NCBI GenBank assembly: GCA_900291925.1
Contig: UWYS01000015.1
Location: 434,001-498,000 of the forward strand
Reading direction: 5' to 3'
DNA: 64,000 nucleotides
DNA from: Thecaphora thlaspeos
Lineage: Eukaryota; Basidiomycota; Ustilaginomycetes; Urocystidales; Glomosporiaceae
The notes under the pieces are model-generated. The model was not told the origin of the DNA, searched no databases, and saw only the letters and a list, made by a program, of their open reading frames with translations. Of this stretch, positions 60,548 to 64,000 are shown in pieces (within the stretch, counting starts at the first letter, position 1; every line of letters starts with the position of its first letter). The position numbers and the translations under genes are program-made.

Positions 60548-63500
60548 GGCGGTGCTGTCAGATCGGGGCCGACGAGTGGACAAAGGGTGGAGGTGTGGGA
60601 GGGGACGATAAATGAGGTGGTCGAAGATGCGAAGAGAGGGTGGATGGAGCCAAGTAGCGAGCGTCGTCGCCACCGAAGGCACTACTTACCTTGACGGGTT
60701 GGTGTGGGTGCAAGAGCTAAGGGGGACGGAGCGCTTCGCCGACTTGGCTCTCTTGTCTGTCGTCCCCTCCGCGCGCCCTGACCCTCATGACCCTCTTGGA
60801 GCCCAGCCTCGCTCGAACGGCGGATCCGAAATATCGGGGAAAAAGTGCAGTCGACCCAGCCGTCACGTGAGTCACGGCCGAGGAACTCGAGCCCCCGGCA
60901 GCGAGACTCCGCTTGACTGTTGCGCATTTGCCACCCGACACCTCCCCTCTAGACCTCCATCATCGTCGCCGCCAGGAGGCGAACCGCAACCACTTGAGGC
61001 GCACGTGTGTAATAGACACAGTCCGCGAAACTGCTTCCCCCGAAGCGCATCTATCTGCGCCCATTTCAGGACGGTGCCGGCTGCTGAGGAACGTGATTCC
61101 CTTTCCAGCTCAGGTGTCACCACCGTCTTCTCGGAGACACCTTATTGCTTCCGAGACAGATCCTCGAGGATCTGGTGGTACAGTAGGGCGGGAGCGATGA
61201 GGAGGCTTGTTCTGAAGCAATCGCCCATTCGACCACGACATGCTCCCCTTCGAGACATCCGCCCGATTGCACCATTGCTGGCTCGTTCGTACGCTTGTCT
61301 CTGGACCATGCCCGGCTGGTCAGGACTTGGTGGGGCGCCCCGCTGCATGGCGATCCTTGTCCGATTCGGTATGGAACGACACGTATCGTCCGAGGTCGTT
61401 GCAACCTGCCTGCTGCGCCAAGAGGCTCTGTATCGCCAGCAGCGATGGAGGCCACACTGCATGAGCTCTCTTCTCGCCTCCGAACATCTCTCCTTCTCTG
61501 CCATGACTACTGGAGAAGTCAAGCATCGCCGTCGGACGTTCGCGATTGCAAGCAGTGCTTCAGTCAACAATAGTCTCTGATTTGAGTGTGCGTTCTTGTC
61601 CCGGTCGCACGTAGTTCATCGAGAGTGTGGCAAAGGTCATTACAGACCACTCCGGTCTGCCCTTGTGCTGTGCGCTGGGAACATGATGCTGGCAGTCGAA
61701 GCGACAGCCCGGATCAACTAAAGCGCCCTGCGAATCCTCATCATAGACGTATATCCCGCGTGGATCGCTCGTCGCCAGTCGCATGTGGGCCATCCGACGC
61801 AGGCAGTCTGTCGAGCCGCCGCGCTTTTGAGGATGTCGGACTATTCGGAGCGCTTTGCCCCGCTGGTGAAGCGGGAGACAAGAACCTCCCCCTCCCTTCC
61901 CTCTCCCTTTCTGTCTTCTCGCGTGCCTAAGCGCGTCGCCAACCGCGACCCCGCCCTCAGAGACGGGTGGCCTCGACCGCTCTATTCGACGGAGCAAATG
62001 ACGTGGAAGTAGGTCGGAGGCTGAACGACCACCAAGACATCCGTCTGACGACGAGAAAGCAACGCACACAACGAGCATAACAAGGTCGAGGACCGAACGC
62101 ATGGGCTTGGCTTGTGGCGTGTGTTTGGGGCGCCTGCGATGGGGGTGGGGGGGTGGCGTCCTTCCGTCTCCCTGGCCTCCGCTGGCTGCCTTTCTCCCCT
62201 CTCGCGCTCTTCGCTGCTCCTTGCTGCGGCGACGTCCCTGCTCACTCTGCTTGGGACTTTCCTCCCTTTGGCGACGCCCTGATCCTCGTCCGTCGGTCCT
62301 TCGTCCGTCCATGCGCGTACTCGAGAGCAAGGTAAAGCCACGCGATGCATTGGTGCCGTGTGGATCGGTACGCTGGATCAGAAGGCAGACGTGCTCGCGG
62401 ATGCCCTCGCCTCGGCGCGACGACGACTGCGACTGGAGATGGCGCATCTCGAGATATCGAGCCGAACGAAATAACACCTTGCACGTCTAACACGCACGCA
62501 TATTCATGACGATGTCTGAATCGCTCCGCGCTTGCTCTCCGGCAACATGAACACATGATCTACATCCCCTCTCCTATCCTTAGCCTCGAACGCGGTGAGT
62601 TCAGAAACAACTTGGTCCATCATGTCGGGAAAGGCTATGCGGCAGCGGCCTCAGGGCAGCTCCGCAAACGAGGCATCTCTGAACGGTGCAGAAGCGGCTG
62701 CAGGAATTCAGGAGGGCAGGCGGACGACCGGGAGACGGGGCTATCACGCATGCTGAATATCTGCCGCAGGCGATGCTTGTGCTTGATCGGGAGCTCAGCA
62801 ACCAGCATCCATCGTCGGTGTCATCTTGTTGCGGCGTTCGGGTCGTGTTTGTGGTCAAGCGTCACTTGGCGCCGAGCCGAAGTCTACTCGGATGGTCAGT
62901 GCCGTCACTGGTCGCAGTCTGCGTGAATTAATCTTGCTGGCTTCTCTTCCTCCCTCCTCTTGTTCGGGCTCTCGCCGCGAATGCTACCGCGTTCCCGAAG
63001 GCGTCATCTGCAGGAGCGGCCGGGTGTATACCAGCAAGCTCGGCCGCGTTGTAGTGAGGACGGGTTGTCGGAAAGACGGTGCTGGTGGCGACCGGATGCA
63101 CACAGCCATCGCCGAGACCGGCCGCTGTCATCGCGCGGTGCCGACTCTCCGGGCGACGGGCGGCGAATGTGAAGCTGATCGGTCGCCAGCGACAAAGTCC
63201 TATGATGCGCCACCATCTGGCCCTGTTTATACACTGACATGTTGCCTGACAACGACCGCACGGCCGGGCACACGTCCGCACAGGCACGCTCGGGCCGAGG
63301 CATTCTGTCTCTTTACGGTTCGTTCTCATTACAAGCGCGCTCCGCACGTTCGAGGCAGCGACGACGTGCATGTCGCGGGGAGCGATGTACGCCTCTATGA
63401 TGTCGACGCTGCGATGACAAGTCGGTTTGCTCAGATGGCGGCGAGGTCTGTAGTGGCAGGGCGTAATGACAGGTTGGTATGGGATGTGTTTTGTCAGCAA

Positions 63501-63807
63501 GTATGCCCTCGATTTCACGCAGCGGCGAGGGCGATGGCGAGAGCGACCATCATCAGCGGCGAGACGTCGCAGCATAGCAGCCAGCGAGGGAAGAGTCGGG
63601 CGAGAGCACGTCTCGTGGTTGGGAAGGGACCAACAGCGACGGTGATGCCGAAGCTTGAATGCGTCGGGCGAGTCACGCAGCGATGTTCGCATGCTCGATG
63701 CGAAGCTCCCACGACGCACGCCTGCCACTCCTTGGTGCCCCGCTGCACGACTCTCGGCAAAGCTCGTCGCACACATCGGCCTTGACCTCGTTGCGGCGGC
63801 TTGCGTG
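60548..63807. other. 3.3-kb region without a recognised gene
   Basis: Long frames exist on both strands (plus 60612-61580 and 62826-63785; minus 61560-62477 and 62928-63944), but they overlap each other, are Arg/Ser/Cys-rich in the way of chance frames in GC-rich DNA, and show no domain I know. The minus frame near 61580-61780 (RLATSDPRGIYVYDEDSQGA) looks the least random and could be an exon of an unrecognised gene. The eS25 promoter must lie at the left edge. Confidence 0.4.
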
Positions 63808-64000
63808 TTACTGCCAAGGGGCGGTTTCAACGGCGGCGACGACGGCTGCGGCTGCCGATCGCCGCCGCTGCTGCTGCTGCGGATGGCCGTCGAATCGCTG
63901 CCTCCGTCTATTCCTCTTGTGGTACTCACTTCCGAACTTCTCATCGTATCCTGGCGTGGTCCACTTGCCCTTCTTGACCATCTCCTCGACCGTCTTTCCG
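63808..64000 (-). CDS. Partial gene running off the window end, function unknown
   Basis: The minus strand from 64000 reads GKTVEEMVKKGKWTTPGYDE followed by KFG, an ordered-looking segment unlike nearby chance frames. Then there is a choice. A GTGAGTACC donor at 63929 could end the exon after 63930, or the frame can read on as SEYHKRNRRRQRFDGHPQQQ into an Arg/Gln/Ala-rich tail with a stop at 63808-63810. I give the coordinates of the read-through version. The segment is too short to assign; GKTVEEM resembles the region after the last membrane helix of sugar porters, but this is weak. Confidence 0.45.
   Translation of the reverse strand, partial: GKTVEEMVKKGKWTTPGYDEKFGSEYHKRNRRRQRFDGHPQQQQRRRSAAAAVVAAVETAPWQ

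Noticed and set aside
62826..63785. 319-residue plus-strand frame near the window end
   Set aside because: Arg/Cys/Thr-rich without domain, overlaps an equally long minus-strand frame; no reason to prefer either.

Overview
This window comes from a GC-rich, gene-dense fungal nuclear genome. The evidence is short GT-AG introns of about 90-150 bp, CpG-rich coding sequence, and typical basidiomycete proteins: IQGAP, Hsp104, a MATH-BTB adaptor, an Atf1-type bZIP factor and a SOD-like mitoribosomal protein. The overall style and the mobile elements suggest Basidiomycota, most likely Ustilaginomycotina (smuts and relatives). That placement is inference; I cannot name a species.

Layout. 1-256 is the right end of a Tc1/mariner-like transposon. 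1660-32714 is an ordinary gene block: a Ser/Ala/Pro-rich protein of unknown function, a von Willebrand A (vWA) protein, a PDI, a large glycine-rich protein of unknown function, IQGAP, a bZIP factor, a NADAR protein, a lysophosphatidate acyltransferase and a MATH-BTB protein. About 33.8-37.7 kb is a first mobile island: a decayed Crypton (tyrosine recombinase plus GCR1_C-like domain, minus strand) with a smaller repeat nested in it. 38437-45129 is a second gene block: class-3 aldehyde dehydrogenase, an APH-fold kinase of the ACAD10/11 type, and one reading frame that joins MYG1 to the urease GTPase UreG. 45596-49984 is a second mobile island: inverted and direct repeats, a second copy of the nested repeat, and a complete 3006-bp Tc1-like element with 140-160 bp inverted ends, a dead transposase and an antisense passenger frame. 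50361-60547 is a third gene block: a SOD-like mitoribosomal protein, a VTT/TVP38-family membrane protein, Hsp104 and ribosomal protein eS25. From 60548 to about 63.8 kb I recognise no gene. The last bases hold part of a gene running off the window.

How the pieces relate. The genes are mainly independent housekeeping functions, not a pathway cluster: protein folding and disaggregation (PDI, Hsp104), cytokinesis scaffold (IQGAP), stress transcription (bZIP), lipid metabolism (acyltransferase, aldehyde dehydrogenase, APH kinase) and nickel insertion into urease (UreG).

Most notable: the MYG1-UreG fusion; the Tc1-like element carrying an antisense, cysteine-rich passenger frame, with a near-identical end of a second copy at the window start; the Crypton whose catalytic tyrosine position is now a stop codon; strong CpG depletion confined to the mobile islands; and a 27-nt microexon after a GC-AG intron in the vWA gene.

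Exon limits were read by eye from splice signals, phase and protein continuity. No tool or database was used.
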